Of a stretch of DNA of 64,000 nt, positions 17,132-25,800 are shown one piece after another. Below the pieces are notes generated by a model. It did not search any database. It was not told the DNA's origin and worked only from the letters and a program-made list of their open reading frames with translations. Location of the stretch: positions 124,001 through 188,000 of the forward strand of contig JAHEGE010000005.1 in assembly GCA_024639905.1 (NCBI GenBank), given 5' to 3'. Numbering within the stretch: the first letter of the stretch is position 1; every line of letters begins with the position of its first letter. This DNA comes from Gammaproteobacteria bacterium (GTDB lineage: Bacteria > Pseudomonadota > Gammaproteobacteria > Pseudomonadales > Pseudohongiellaceae). Position numbers and translations under genes: made by a program.

Positions 17132-18403
17132 ATGAACCGTCCAGCTCGTGTCGCGCTAGTCTTGGCCGTTGTCGCCGCAAGCGCCGCTGCAACATGGCAC
17201 TTCGTCAGCTTCCCTTCCGCCTCAACCTGGAACGAGGAAGAGCTGCGCCTGATCGCCTCGCTCTCGCTCGATGCGCTGCCGGATCTGCCGCCAGACCCTA
17301 GCAATGCTAGAGGTGACGATCCCGCGGCGGCTCAGCTGGGCCACAGCCTCTATTTCGACACCCGTCTCTCGGCCAATGGCGCAGTCGCCTGCGCCACCTG
17401 CCATCGCCCCGAACTGATGTTTACCGATGGACTCACACTCGCCATCGGCGCAGGCGTGGGCAATCGTCACACTCCGAGCCTCGTCGGACTCTCTCACAGC
17501 CCCTGGTTTTATTGGGACGGCCGCAAAGACAGTCAGTGGGCGCAAGCTCTTGCACCGCTAGAGGCCAAACACGAACACGCAATAACACGCAGCGATCTTG
17601 CTCGACTCATCTCGTCCGATGCCGACTATCGCTCAGCCTACATCGACACCTTTGGCCCTCTTCCCACCTTCGACATCCCCGCGGCTGCAAGCCCCACCGG
17701 GGACGCCGCTGAACGCGCGCGCTGGTCTGCGCTCACCGCGCAGCAGCGCAGCGACATCGATACACTGTTCAGCAATCTCGGTAAAGCGCTCGCCGCTTAC
17801 CAACGCAAACTTATGCCGGGGGCTGCGCGCTTCGATAACTACGCGGCAGCGCTCGCGGCAAGCGGTTCGGCAGAAAGAGACCAAGGCGACGCACTCAGCG
17901 CCGAGGAACGCCGAGGCCTTCAGCTGTTTATCGACAAGGGCATGTGCGTGACCTGTCATAATGGCCCGCTATTTACTAACCATGAGTTCCATAATACGGG
18001 CGTATTGGCAAACCCCGGCGAGCTGCCTCCCATGGCGCGCTACGACGGTGTGCGCAGTGCCCGAGAAGACCCATTTAACTGCCTTGGTGAGTTTAGCGAC
18101 GCAGACCCAGACCAGTGTATCGAACTGCGTTTCGCGCGCGACACTAACGATCTTGTCGGCGCACACAAAACGCCGACGCTGCGCAATGTAGCGCTTACCG
18201 CACCGTATATGCACGGCGGACAGATCTCGGACCTCGCCGCAGTAATGCGCCATTACAACGAAGCGCCGACCTCGATGCTGAGCCACAACGAAGCCAAGCC
18301 GCTAAACTTACGCCCACCTGAGCTTCGAGCATTGGAGGCATTTATGCACACACTCACCGCGCCACTAGCGACCGATCCGCGCTGGCTAAGGTCACCCGAA
18401 TGA
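17132..18403 (+). CDS. Di-heme cytochrome c peroxidase / MauG-family protein
   Basis: A periplasmic di-heme c-type cytochrome, 423 residues, exported by an N-terminal signal (about 5-22). Heme motifs are CATCH at 87-91 and CVTCH at 272-276, the two-domain spacing of the bacterial cytochrome c peroxidase/MauG family. The HTPSLVGLSHSPWFYWDGR segment and the closing KTPTLRNVALTAPYMHGG are also typical. It could reduce peroxide or oxidise a protein or small-molecule partner. It sits between the YtkA-like gene and an exported methyltransferase (ATGA overlap), a grouping that argues for a shared periplasmic process rather than simple detoxification (inference). Confidence 0.85.
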   Translation: MNRPARVALVLAVVAASAAATWHFVSFPSASTWNEEELRLIASLSLDALPDLPPDPSNARGDDPAAAQLGHSLYFDTRLSANGAVACATCHRPELMFTDGLTLAIGAGVGNRHTPSLVGLSHSPWFYWDGRKDSQWAQALAPLEAKHEHAITRSDLARLISSDADYRSAYIDTFGPLPTFDIPAAASPTGDAAERARWSALTAQQRSDIDTLFSNLGKALAAYQRKLMPGAARFDNYAAALAASGSAERDQGDALSAEERRGLQLFIDKGMCVTCHNGPLFTNHEFHNTGVLANPGELPPMARYDGVRSAREDPFNCLGEFSDADPDQCIELRFARDTNDLVGAHKTPTLRNVALTAPYMHGGQISDLAAVMRHYNEAPTSMLSHNEAKPLNLRPPELRALEAFMHTLTAPLATDPRWLRSPE

Positions 18404-19182
18404 GTAGACTTACTCAGACCAGGCCATGGCGTATAACCGCCTTGTTGTTCGTATGTGGGCTAAGCACAGTCGCGGCTAGTAGCGCGCAGGCCGACCAAGC
18501 CGCACGCGTAGCCGAGGCCCTCGCCTCTCCGTCCCGCGCCATCTCACATGTGATGCGTGACGACACGCGCCACCCCGCCGAGGTCATCGCGTTTATGCAA
18601 CTGCCGGAATCCGGCGGTTGCGTGCTCGATCTCTACGCCGCCGATGGCTACTACAGCTATTTGCTCGCAAGCGCCGTGGGATCAGCTGGCGTCGTGTATG
18701 CGCAAAACCCAGAGGCGACGGCGAATATCGAGGATATTCGCCAAATGACCTCGCTTGCCGACGCGTTAGACGCGCGCATCGCAAGCGCCGAACTCGACAA
18801 CATCATTCATCTGCGCAGCGATTTCTTCACTCTCGCGATCGAGCCCGACTCTTTAGACACGATTTTGTTGGGGCAAATACTCCACGATTTCGCAAACAAT
18901 AATGAGCAAGCTGCCATCGCCCTACTTAGCTCACTGCGCAGACTCGTCAAACCTGGCGGCTCACTGGTCGTTATCGACCACGCGGGAGATGAGGGGCAAG
19001 ACAACACCCGTTTGCATCGCATGACGCTCGCCGATGCACAGAGCATAGCCATCGCTGCAGGGTTCACCTTGGTTGCCGAATCCAGCTTACTCGCCAATCC
19101 GCGCGACCGACGCAGACGCCCTGTGTTCGACCCGATGCTAGCGCGCAACACCGATCGATTCCTGCTGCGCTTTACGCGGTAA
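18400..19182 (+). CDS. Exported class I methyltransferase-like protein (COG4798 type)
   Basis: A 260-residue Rossmann-fold methyltransferase with motif I as VLDLYAADGYYS (75-86), a DTILLGQILHDF motif and the RRLVKPGGSLVVIDH strand. The first 32 residues are a clear signal peptide (LLFVCGLSTVAASSAQA). A periplasmic SAM-dependent enzyme is puzzling because SAM is cytoplasmic; COG4798 predicted methyltransferases share this layout. It overlaps the MauG-like gene by 4 bp, so the three genes from 16703 form one operon. Substrate and activity are unknown. Confidence 0.78.
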   Translation: MSRLTQTRPWRITALLFVCGLSTVAASSAQADQAARVAEALASPSRAISHVMRDDTRHPAEVIAFMQLPESGGCVLDLYAADGYYSYLLASAVGSAGVVYAQNPEATANIEDIRQMTSLADALDARIASAELDNIIHLRSDFFTLAIEPDSLDTILLGQILHDFANNNEQAAIALLSSLRRLVKPGGSLVVIDHAGDEGQDNTRLHRMTLADAQSIAIAAGFTLVAESSLLANPRDRRRRPVFDPMLARNTDRFLLRFTR

Positions 19183-19263
19183 AGTGCACCCTCGCGTGAG
19201 CTGATCGCGGCTGCGCAATGCGCTACACTGAAGGCGTTGTTCGAACCTACAGAGCTCAATGCA

Positions 19264-20637
19264 ATGCGCGAGATGTTCCCTCCTCAAAATACTGCCGTGC
19301 CAGAGACCAGCGTGCTAACGGTCAGCGGACTCAACCGGCTCGCAAAGTCCTTGCTCGAAGGCCATTTCCCTTCAGTGACGGTTGAGGGAGAGATTTCCAA
19401 TTTGTCGCGCCCAAGTTCAGGCCATTGGTATTTCACCTTAAAAGACCAGAGCGCCCAGCTGCGCTGCGCGATGTTCGCAGGCGCCAATCGACGCGTTCGG
19501 TTTAGCCCGGACGGCGGGCAGCAGGTCACCGTGCGCGGCCGGCTTAGCCTCTACGAAGGCCGCGGCGATTATCAGCTTATCGTCGATTTCATGACCGAAG
19601 CGGGTGCAGGCGCATTGCAACGCGCCTTCGAGCTGCTCAAGGCCAAGCTCGAAGACGAAGGCTTGTTCGAGGCACAGCGCAAAAAACCGCTGCGTGACGA
19701 CTACGCCCACGTCGGGATTATCACGTCTGCAACAGGCGCTGCGGTGCAGGACATCATCAGCGTGTTCGGCCGGCGCTCGCCGCGCACCACACTCACGCTG
19801 ATTCCGGTCTCGGTGCAAGGCAGCCAAGCACCTGCAGAGATCGTCGAAGCTATCGCACGCGCCAATCGACTCGCCGCCAGTCTCGGCATCGAGGCCTTGA
19901 TAGTCGGCCGCGGCGGCGGCTCTATCGAAGACTTGCAGGCTTTCAATGAGGAGTCCGTCGCCCGCGCGATCGCTGCCAGCGCACTGCCAATTTGCAGCGC
20001 GGTGGGCCATGAGACCGATTTCACTATCGCAGACTTTGTTGCCGACCTGCGGGCTCCAACCCCGTCGGCTGCGGCAGAACAGCTAAGCCAGAATCAAGAA
20101 GACCAGATCCAGTTATTCGCTGCCATCGAGTCGCAGCTACTCTCGCGCATTCAGGCGCGCCTGCAATCCGACGCGAAACAAGTAGCCTGGCTTGCGCGCC
20201 GACTCAAACGGCCCGATCGCCATTTGCAAGAGCAGGCTCAACACCTCGACAGGCTCGAAACACGCGCACAGCGCGCATGGACTTCGTCCCAGCAGCGGCG
20301 CGGCAGCGCGCTCTCCCTGCTCGAGAGCCGACTTCAAGCCTGCGCGCCAAGTCAGCGGATGACACGCCTCATACTGCAGCTTGCGGACATGCAACGACGC
20401 CTAGGCAGGGGCATAGGCGCGAGCATCGCCTCAAAGACTAACGCACTAAGTCAGCTAGGCCGCAGCCTAGACACTGTGAGCCCCTTAAACACCTTAGCTC
20501 GCGGCTATAGCCTTAGCTACGATGCCAGCGGCGGATTGATACGTTCGGTAAGCACGGCCGAAATCGGGGATAAACTCGAGACTCGCGTGTCCGATGGACT
20601 CATCGTTTCAACCATACAGACGATAGCTAAAGCATGA
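19264..20637 (+). CDS. xseA: Exodeoxyribonuclease VII large subunit
   Basis: Large subunit of the single-strand-specific exonuclease VII, involved in mismatch repair and recombination. It has an N-terminal OB fold (LTVSGLNRLAKSLLEG ... SGHWYFTLKDQSAQLRC), the catalytic domain with VGIITSATGAAVQDI, GRGGGSIEDLQAF and CSAVGHETDFTIADFVADLRAPTPS kept to its family order, and a long coiled-coil C-terminal part. About 457 residues, standard. Start choice between ATG 19264 and 19273 is open; TTG 19237 is less likely. The small subunit xseB is not in the window. The stop overlaps the M23 peptidase gene. Confidence 0.95.
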   Translation: MREMFPPQNTAVPETSVLTVSGLNRLAKSLLEGHFPSVTVEGEISNLSRPSSGHWYFTLKDQSAQLRCAMFAGANRRVRFSPDGGQQVTVRGRLSLYEGRGDYQLIVDFMTEAGAGALQRAFELLKAKLEDEGLFEAQRKKPLRDDYAHVGIITSATGAAVQDIISVFGRRSPRTTLTLIPVSVQGSQAPAEIVEAIARANRLAASLGIEALIVGRGGGSIEDLQAFNEESVARAIAASALPICSAVGHETDFTIADFVADLRAPTPSAAAEQLSQNQEDQIQLFAAIESQLLSRIQARLQSDAKQVAWLARRLKRPDRHLQEQAQHLDRLETRAQRAWTSSQQRRGSALSLLESRLQACAPSQRMTRLILQLADMQRRLGRGIGASIASKTNALSQLGRSLDTVSPLNTLARGYSLSYDASGGLIRSVSTAEIGDKLETRVSDGLIVSTIQTIAKA

Positions 20638-21494
20638 TGAATTTACGACTAAACAGCCTTCAAATCCGGGCAGCGGCACTCACACTGTTGTTGGCAACTC
20701 ACGCCTCACTCGTCCATGCCGCAGATGCGTTACTCGACGCTTTGCCACCCTCCTTGCTTGTCCCAGGGGGCGTCGCCGTAGTGCTTACTGCCGGTCGCGC
20801 AGTCGAGGCGCGCTTCCAAGGCGAGCGAGTCTTCTTAGGCGAGTATGAAGGCGAGCAATACGCGATCATCGGCGTGCCGCTATCCGCAAAACCGGGCCTG
20901 CAGACCTTCACGCTCATCGCCGCCGATGGCAGTCGCGAGACGCTAGGATTCAGCATTGACGATAAGCAATACACAGAACAGCGCCTCACCATCAAAAACC
21001 AGCGGCAGGTGAATCCTAATCCTGACGATATGGTGCGCATCCGCGCCGAGAGCGCAGAAATGACCGCCGCCTTTAGCAGCTGGGACGAAACCCAGCGTCC
21101 TACTTTGGCCATGCTGCCTCCGGTAGACGGCATTCGCAGCAGCTCGTTTGGTCATAAGCGTTTCTTTAATGGCGAACCACGGGCACCGCATTCGGGGATG
21201 GATATTGCCGCGGATGAAGGCACGCCCATCGTCGCGCCGGCAGCCGGAATTATCCGCAGCACCGGCAACTATTTTTTCAACGGCAACACGATTATTCTCG
21301 ACCATGGCCACGGGCTTATTAGCTTGTATTGCCACATGAACACGATCGATGTAGAAGTGGGCAGCGAAGTGGCCGCCGGCGAACAAATCGGCCGCGTCGG
21401 TCAAACCGGCCGCGTTACTGGACCCCATCTACACTGGAGCGTCAACCTCAATAACACGCGCATCGATCCTGCTTTTTTCTTGCAGATTGACTAG
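20634..21494 (+). CDS. Secreted M23 family metallopeptidase
   Basis: A periplasmic murein endopeptidase of the lysostaphin/LytM fold, 286 residues. Signal peptide about 10-29 (ending VHA), an N-terminal beta domain (40-110), then the M23 domain with zinc ligands H186 and D190 in HSGMD and H267 in the PHLHW box, plus the YCHMNTIDVEVGSEVAAG core. The full ligand set predicts an active enzyme rather than a LytM-type activator. It is coupled to xseA by an ATGA overlap, a frequent neighbourhood in gammaproteobacteria. Confidence 0.9.
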   Translation: MMNLRLNSLQIRAAALTLLLATHASLVHAADALLDALPPSLLVPGGVAVVLTAGRAVEARFQGERVFLGEYEGEQYAIIGVPLSAKPGLQTFTLIAADGSRETLGFSIDDKQYTEQRLTIKNQRQVNPNPDDMVRIRAESAEMTAAFSSWDETQRPTLAMLPPVDGIRSSSFGHKRFFNGEPRAPHSGMDIAADEGTPIVAPAAGIIRSTGNYFFNGNTIILDHGHGLISLYCHMNTIDVEVGSEVAAGEQIGRVGQTGRVTGPHLHWSVNLNNTRIDPAFFLQID

Positions 21495-21527
21495 CGTCGC
21501 CGACCAGAGCATTCAAGGAGAGTCACC

Positions 21528-22220
21528 ATGAACAAGCGAGACCAGCAGCGTCAACGCCGTGAACAGAAACAGCGCGACGCACAGAAAAGTGAGGGGACAC
21601 GAAAGTTACTGAGCAGATTTGGCCTGTACTTCGTGGTGCCGGTGCTCACCCTGATCGTGGTGTATACCTTGATGAACCAAGCGCCTACCTATTCGCCAAT
21701 CGAAGTTGCTGACAATGACCACGTGCGCGGCGATCGCGACGCGCCAGTCACGATTGTCGTGTACGCCGACTTCCAGTGTCCCGCCTGCGCGACCGAACAC
21801 GACGCCATGATGCGCCTGTGGCCCGAAATTAATGACGATGCACACCTCATCTTCCGCCACTTTCCCATCACTACCACTCACCCCAATAGTTGGACAGCGT
21901 CGCTCTATGCGGAAGCGGCAGGACGCCAAGGGCGCTTCTGGGAAATGCACGACGCACTTTTCCAGACGCAGCAAATTTGGTCACCCCTGCGCTCCGTAGA
22001 AGCGGAGTTCGACAGCTATGCGTTGGAACTCAATATCGACATCGATAGACTTCATGCCGACATGCAGGACGAATCGTTAATAGAAAAGATTCGAGCAGAC
22101 CAGCGCGGAGGCAACACTGCAGGCGTGCGAGGCACACCAGCGGTGTTCATTGAAGGGCGACAGCTGTCGCAGCCTACCACGGCGAGGATTCGCCAGGCGG
22201 TAGCCGACGCGGCGGGTTAA
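21528..22220 (+). CDS. Membrane-anchored DsbA-like thioredoxin-fold protein
   Basis: A 230-residue thiol-disulfide oxidoreductase. A very basic, Gln/Arg-rich cytoplasmic N-terminus (1-29) precedes a membrane helix (31-49), and a DsbA-type thioredoxin domain faces the periplasm. The active site is CPAC at 84-87, and a cis-proline loop is visible in RGTPAVF. The sequence resembles the DsbA/BdbD-type families that oxidise cell-envelope proteins. The stop codon overlaps that of the convergent RidA gene, so no terminator lies between them. Confidence 0.87.
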   Translation: MNKRDQQRQRREQKQRDAQKSEGTRKLLSRFGLYFVVPVLTLIVVYTLMNQAPTYSPIEVADNDHVRGDRDAPVTIVVYADFQCPACATEHDAMMRLWPEINDDAHLIFRHFPITTTHPNSWTASLYAEAAGRQGRFWEMHDALFQTQQIWSPLRSVEAEFDSYALELNIDIDRLHADMQDESLIEKIRADQRGGNTAGVRGTPAVFIEGRQLSQPTTARIRQAVADAAG

Positions 22221-22963
22221 CGAACCCGCGCGGCGCGGATCTCGATCTCGATGAGCCAGCCCGGCACGACGAGGTCTTGAATCTCGACGAATGTGCGCAC
22301 CGGCTTTAGGGGGTTCTCTTCACTGCCAAAGAACTTGCTGTAGCCGCGATTAAAGCCATCGAAATCGAGGTAGCCAAACTCGTCAGACAGCGCGAATGCG
22401 CGTACCTGCACGATATCTCCCATCGACCAGCCCTGCCCTTCGAGCGTTTGTTTGAAACTCTCGAAGGTATCGGTCACCTGCTGCTCCATGTCACCCCAGC
22501 TGCCGTCTTCCAAGGGCGAAGCACCTGAGCCGCTGAGATAAAGTGACTCAGCATTGGCGGGCACCTTGATGGTGGTGTAGAAATAGCGGCCTTCGCCGCG
22601 ACGCTCGATACCGCCCACGTTCACTCCATCCGCCGGCGCTTCGCGGTCGATAATCGCGACGTTCGCCGATGCCGTGGCTACGCTCTGAGCAGGAGTGGCC
22701 GCTGCTGAAGCGCTTGACGCCTGAGTGCTTGCTTCCTGTGTCGCTGTCGCCTGCGCAGATTCTTGCGGAGTCTCGCCAGCGAAAAACAGCTGCGAGACAA
22801 GGATGATGCCGAGCAGAACAGCGGCGGCGGCAACGGCCTTGTTGAGGGCGCTCATCTGACCCGGCACAGGCGCCTCCGCGCTCGCCTTATCTTCTATCGC
22901 CTCGTCAGCAGCATTCTCAGCGTCGTGACTGGCCGTCTCTTCCACTTCGTTTTCAGTCGACAT
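22217..22963 (-). CDS. Membrane-anchored RidA (YjgF/YER057c/UK114) family protein
   Basis: An unusual RidA protein of 248 residues, about 120 longer than normal. An acidic N-terminus (1-36), a membrane helix (43-62) and an Ala/Ser/Thr/Gln-rich linker (63-105) precede a complete RidA domain (about 110-248). The catalytic arginine of active imine deaminases is kept as R223 in PVRTFVEI. Topology probably puts the domain in the periplasm. It is the third gene of a minus-strand operon after a flavin amine oxidase and a cytochrome c, so hydrolysis of the imine made by the oxidase is a plausible role (inference). Confidence 0.8.
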   Translation of the reverse strand: MSTENEVEETASHDAENAADEAIEDKASAEAPVPGQMSALNKAVAAAAVLLGIILVSQLFFAGETPQESAQATATQEASTQASSASAAATPAQSVATASANVAIIDREAPADGVNVGGIERRGEGRYFYTTIKVPANAESLYLSGSGASPLEDGSWGDMEQQVTDTFESFKQTLEGQGWSMGDIVQVRAFALSDEFGYLDFDGFNRGYSKFFGSEENPLKPVRTFVEIQDLVVPGWLIEIEIRAARVR

Positions 22964-22977
22964 CCGTCAGTCTCCGG

Positions 22978-23613
22978 CTAGTTTAGCGTATTGATGTAGG
23001 CGAGGACGGCGTTGATATCGTCGTCGCTTTGCAGGGCTTGCACCGACGGACGCATCAACTTGCCCGCGGTGTCGTCGGGGTGGTTACCGCGATAGCCCGA
23101 CTTGAACAGCTTGATTTGGCGGAACATATACCAGTCGTTGCGCCCGGCCAGACCCGGCGCACCCAGCGCCTGATTGCCCTCGCCCGTTGCACCGTGGCAC
23201 GCGCCACACGCGGCATACAGCGTCTCGCCCTTGGCGATGTCGCCGGTAACGGAGTGGTCGTTCTCGATGACTTCCCAGTTCGCGATCTGATCGACCAGAT
23301 CGTTAATTTCCTGATCGCTCAGCTTCGCCACCGACGCCTGCATCTCGTTACCCGGGATGTAGTCTTTTTGCGAGCCCCGAATGCCGGCACGAAAATTTTC
23401 GAGCTGCGTGCGCAGATACCATGGCTCAAGGCCTGCAAGGCTAGGTCCGCCGACAACTGGGTTTCCCTGCCCTGCGCCGCCGTGACAGGTCGCGCAGACC
23501 TCGTTGGCGAGTGGCTGCTTGCTAAGATCGAGCTTGTCGTATTGCTGAGCAATAGTGGCTGTGCTCAAAGCGGTGAGCAGCAGCGCGGAGAGGAGAGTCT
23601 TGAACATGTGCAT
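22978..23613 (-). CDS. Di-heme cytochrome c (cytochrome c4-like)
   Basis: A 211-residue periplasmic electron carrier with a signal peptide (about 3-22, ending TIA) and two class I heme domains: CATCH at 40-44 and CGACH at 136-140, each followed by a GxGxP loop. It resembles cytochrome c4, in which tandem domains pass electrons to terminal oxidases. Met3 (23607) is an equally good start. It lies between the flavin amine oxidase and RidA genes and is the natural electron acceptor for that oxidase, as established for NicA2 with its cytochrome CycN in Pseudomonas putida. Here this is inference. Confidence 0.88.
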   Translation of the reverse strand: MHMFKTLLSALLLTALSTATIAQQYDKLDLSKQPLANEVCATCHGGAGQGNPVVGGPSLAGLEPWYLRTQLENFRAGIRGSQKDYIPGNEMQASVAKLSDQEINDLVDQIANWEVIENDHSVTGDIAKGETLYAACGACHGATGEGNQALGAPGLAGRNDWYMFRQIKLFKSGYRGNHPDDTAGKLMRPSVQALQSDDDINAVLAYINTLN

Positions 23614-23680
23614 GTGATTAACCTGTGTAAATTACCGCAAACGGCCCTGGCGCCGGGACCCTGAAACCTACAGAGTGAAT

Positions 23681-25270
23681 TTAAACGCGCCGTCCGGGCA
23701 TGTTGCCGCCAGCCTTGCGACTTAACATGTCGTTTATCGCCCAGTGTGCGGAGAGAATCGCGCTCTCTTGCCAAGCAGTGTGCTTGGTAATCTGATCGCC
23801 GATCGTATAATGATTGCCCGCTGGGTTGCGCAATGTCTGGAACAAGCGTTCTTCTTCTTGCGTGAAACCACCGCGACTCTTCTGCCACCGCGCAGAACAT
23901 CCGAGCATGTGGTTCATGCGGTGCCAAGCGATGGTGATACCCTTCTCCACAAGGTTACGGTAATCCGGATGCACCTTTTCACCCTGACGAATCGCCGTCT
24001 CGAGGCGCTCTTCTTGAGTGAGTTGAGTGAAGTGCATGCCACCACCGTAATTGTACGCGGCGAGGATGACGCCCTTCTCCTTGTACATACCGTGCGGGGG
24101 ATACCAGATTTGCTCGATGGGTTGATTCGTCCACGAAATGCCGCCGAAGATGTCGTCCTTTTCCCAGAACCGCTCTTTCGCTTGGAACGCCGACTTGTAA
24201 GCCTCACCGCGGCGCACGTAGCGCATCGCCTCGCGATAATCTTCGGGGAAATTATTGTCGATGCCGGTCATCAGATGCGTGGGGATGCTGTTAAAGCAGT
24301 AGTCTGCCTCGATCTTATACTTCATGCCCTTGTGTTCGTAGACCACCTCAACGCCGCCATCCTGCAGCATCACCGAAGTCACCATGACGTTATAGAACAC
24401 CTCTTCTGGCAGCTGGCGCAAGAAGCCTTTGATGATCTGATCCATGCCGCCCTTCGGCTGGAACAGGATCGGACCGGTCTCGCCCTCGTTCTGGCCCATC
24501 GCCATGCTAAACAGCCCTGTCTTGAGCAGGTCTCTCAGCGCCACGGTTTCTAGCGCGTGACCATGCTCGAGGAAGCCACCGTGGGAGTAGCCGCCGCGGG
24601 TGCTGCCGCGGTACACCATGTCCTCATCAAGATCCCCCATGTTACGGAGCACGTGCATTAGGGCGTCGGTCTCCCATTCGTCCAGCGGAGAATCAAGTTC
24701 GGCGTTGGTAAAGTTCTTCGCCATGATCTCGGCCATGAAGCCGCGAGCGTTGGTAGTGAACTCGCGATTCTTGATAGGCTTGCCGTTAAGCATCGCGTCG
24801 TCTTGAATGTAGGTTTCTTTGTTTTCGTTAATAAAGATCTCAAGCTCTACGCCCAACTCTTTACAATAATGCAGCACGTTGCGGTGCGAGCTTGGGATGC
24901 GCGCGGGGCCCGCATTAAAATACATGTGGGGCTCGTCGTCGAAATCGCAGATCTGCGGATTGCCCACCTCGTCGATTAAATCACCGTGACGCACCGTCAT
25001 ATTCCGCCCGCCTGCCTTTGCAGCGGCCTCCAAGACAACCACGTTATAACCCGCTTTCTTCATTTCGTAGGCGGCGGTGAGCCCGCCAACACCAGCGCCG
25101 AGGAGCACTACATTCGGACGATTAGCTGGATTCGCAGAGGGAATCTCGGGAATGTCCACATAGGTGTTGGGCACGATACCCAGGGCGTTACTCGCACCCA
25201 ATACTGCGCCGCTCGCGCCGGTTTTGGCGATGAGACCAAGAATCTCTCGACGGGTGATTATGTGTTTCAT
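23681..25270 (-). CDS. Tat-exported flavin amine oxidase/dehydrogenase
   Basis: A 529-residue FAD enzyme of the flavin monoamine oxidase / L-amino acid oxidase superfamily. The N-terminus TRREILGLIAKTG is a twin-arginine signal, so the folded flavoprotein is exported. The dinucleotide-binding motif is GAGVGGLTAAYEM (58-70), and the FNAGPARIPSSH segment corresponds to the substrate-side arginine region of L-amino acid oxidases. The amine substrate is unknown. It heads a minus-strand operon with a di-heme cytochrome c and a RidA protein, suggesting it works as a dehydrogenase passing electrons to the cytochrome rather than to oxygen (inference). Confidence 0.85.
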   Translation of the reverse strand: MKHIITRREILGLIAKTGASGAVLGASNALGIVPNTYVDIPEIPSANPANRPNVVLLGAGVGGLTAAYEMKKAGYNVVVLEAAAKAGGRNMTVRHGDLIDEVGNPQICDFDDEPHMYFNAGPARIPSSHRNVLHYCKELGVELEIFINENKETYIQDDAMLNGKPIKNREFTTNARGFMAEIMAKNFTNAELDSPLDEWETDALMHVLRNMGDLDEDMVYRGSTRGGYSHGGFLEHGHALETVALRDLLKTGLFSMAMGQNEGETGPILFQPKGGMDQIIKGFLRQLPEEVFYNVMVTSVMLQDGGVEVVYEHKGMKYKIEADYCFNSIPTHLMTGIDNNFPEDYREAMRYVRRGEAYKSAFQAKERFWEKDDIFGGISWTNQPIEQIWYPPHGMYKEKGVILAAYNYGGGMHFTQLTQEERLETAIRQGEKVHPDYRNLVEKGITIAWHRMNHMLGCSARWQKSRGGFTQEEERLFQTLRNPAGNHYTIGDQITKHTAWQESAILSAHWAINDMLSRKAGGNMPGRRV

Positions 25271-25800
25271 AGGGGTTCCTACTTATGGGGTTCCTATTTG
25301 TGCTGAAGGCCAATCGTATTGGGGCGGTATTTACGGCGCTATTTCGCAGTTTTAAGCCCCTCTTTTACCTTCAACTTTACAGGCCTAAGCCTAACGCTAA
25401 AGAACCGAAAAACCAAGAGCTTAGAGGGGTTGGAAGAGTAACAAACCTTGCCATGCTTGCTCCAAATCAAAGCTCTATTTACTCTTTTCTGTTTGTACAC
25501 ACACACCTAAATTTCGCACAATACCTGTGCGGCTTGACTCTACTGAGCCCTGTTTTAGCGCAGTAGTCCGCTGCGAGCGAATTGCCACAGATCCGGCAAA
25601 GGGGCTCGCACGACCTGCGTCCGAAGGCAGTCGCCGCTTGAGACTGCAACCGAAGGACGCAAGTAATTAGCTACTACGTCATAAAAGGTGCAAAATCGAT
25701 GCCATGGCAGACAAGCTATAGCTTCGACGCCGTAACACTAACCCAGCTCTCAAGATAAACCGTCTCGCGAGCTAAACCGTCTCAACCAGGGATCTGGCCA
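25271..25800. other. Gene-free region between amine oxidase and dedA
   Basis: About 530 bp with no convincing gene. It must hold the divergent promoters of the flavin amine oxidase operon and of dedA. The 5' half is unremarkable and includes a short ACACACAC run near 25498-25506. The segment 25558-25661 contains two nested hairpins described separately. Two copies of TAAACCGTCTC (25756-25766 and 25773-25783) lie just upstream of dedA. Confidence 0.6.
25573..25661. ncRNA. Two tandem nested hairpins, candidate structured RNA
   Basis: Hairpin A pairs GCGAGC (25573-25578) with GCTCGC (25604-25609) and, inside, TTGCC (25582-25586) with GGCAA (25595-25599). Hairpin B pairs TGCGTCC (25616-25622) with GGACGCA (25655-25661) and, inside, GCAGTC (25627-25632) with GACTGC (25642-25647). 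Both have the same architecture, an outer and an inner stem separated by short internal loops. No Rfam family was recognised and the transcribed strand is unknown; it may be a leader of dedA, a small RNA or a DNA-level repeat. Confidence 0.4.

Noticed and set aside
25615-25663. Resemblance of CGAAGG...GGACGCAAG to glycine or cyclic-di-GMP riboswitch cores
   Set aside because: Only a few bases agree; the conserved cores and the order of stems of those riboswitches are missing, so it is reported only as an unnamed hairpin pair.
25756-25783. Direct repeat TAAACCGTCTC, two copies 17 bp apart upstream of dedA
   Set aside because: Two short copies alone are too weak to call an operator or a CRISPR-like array.
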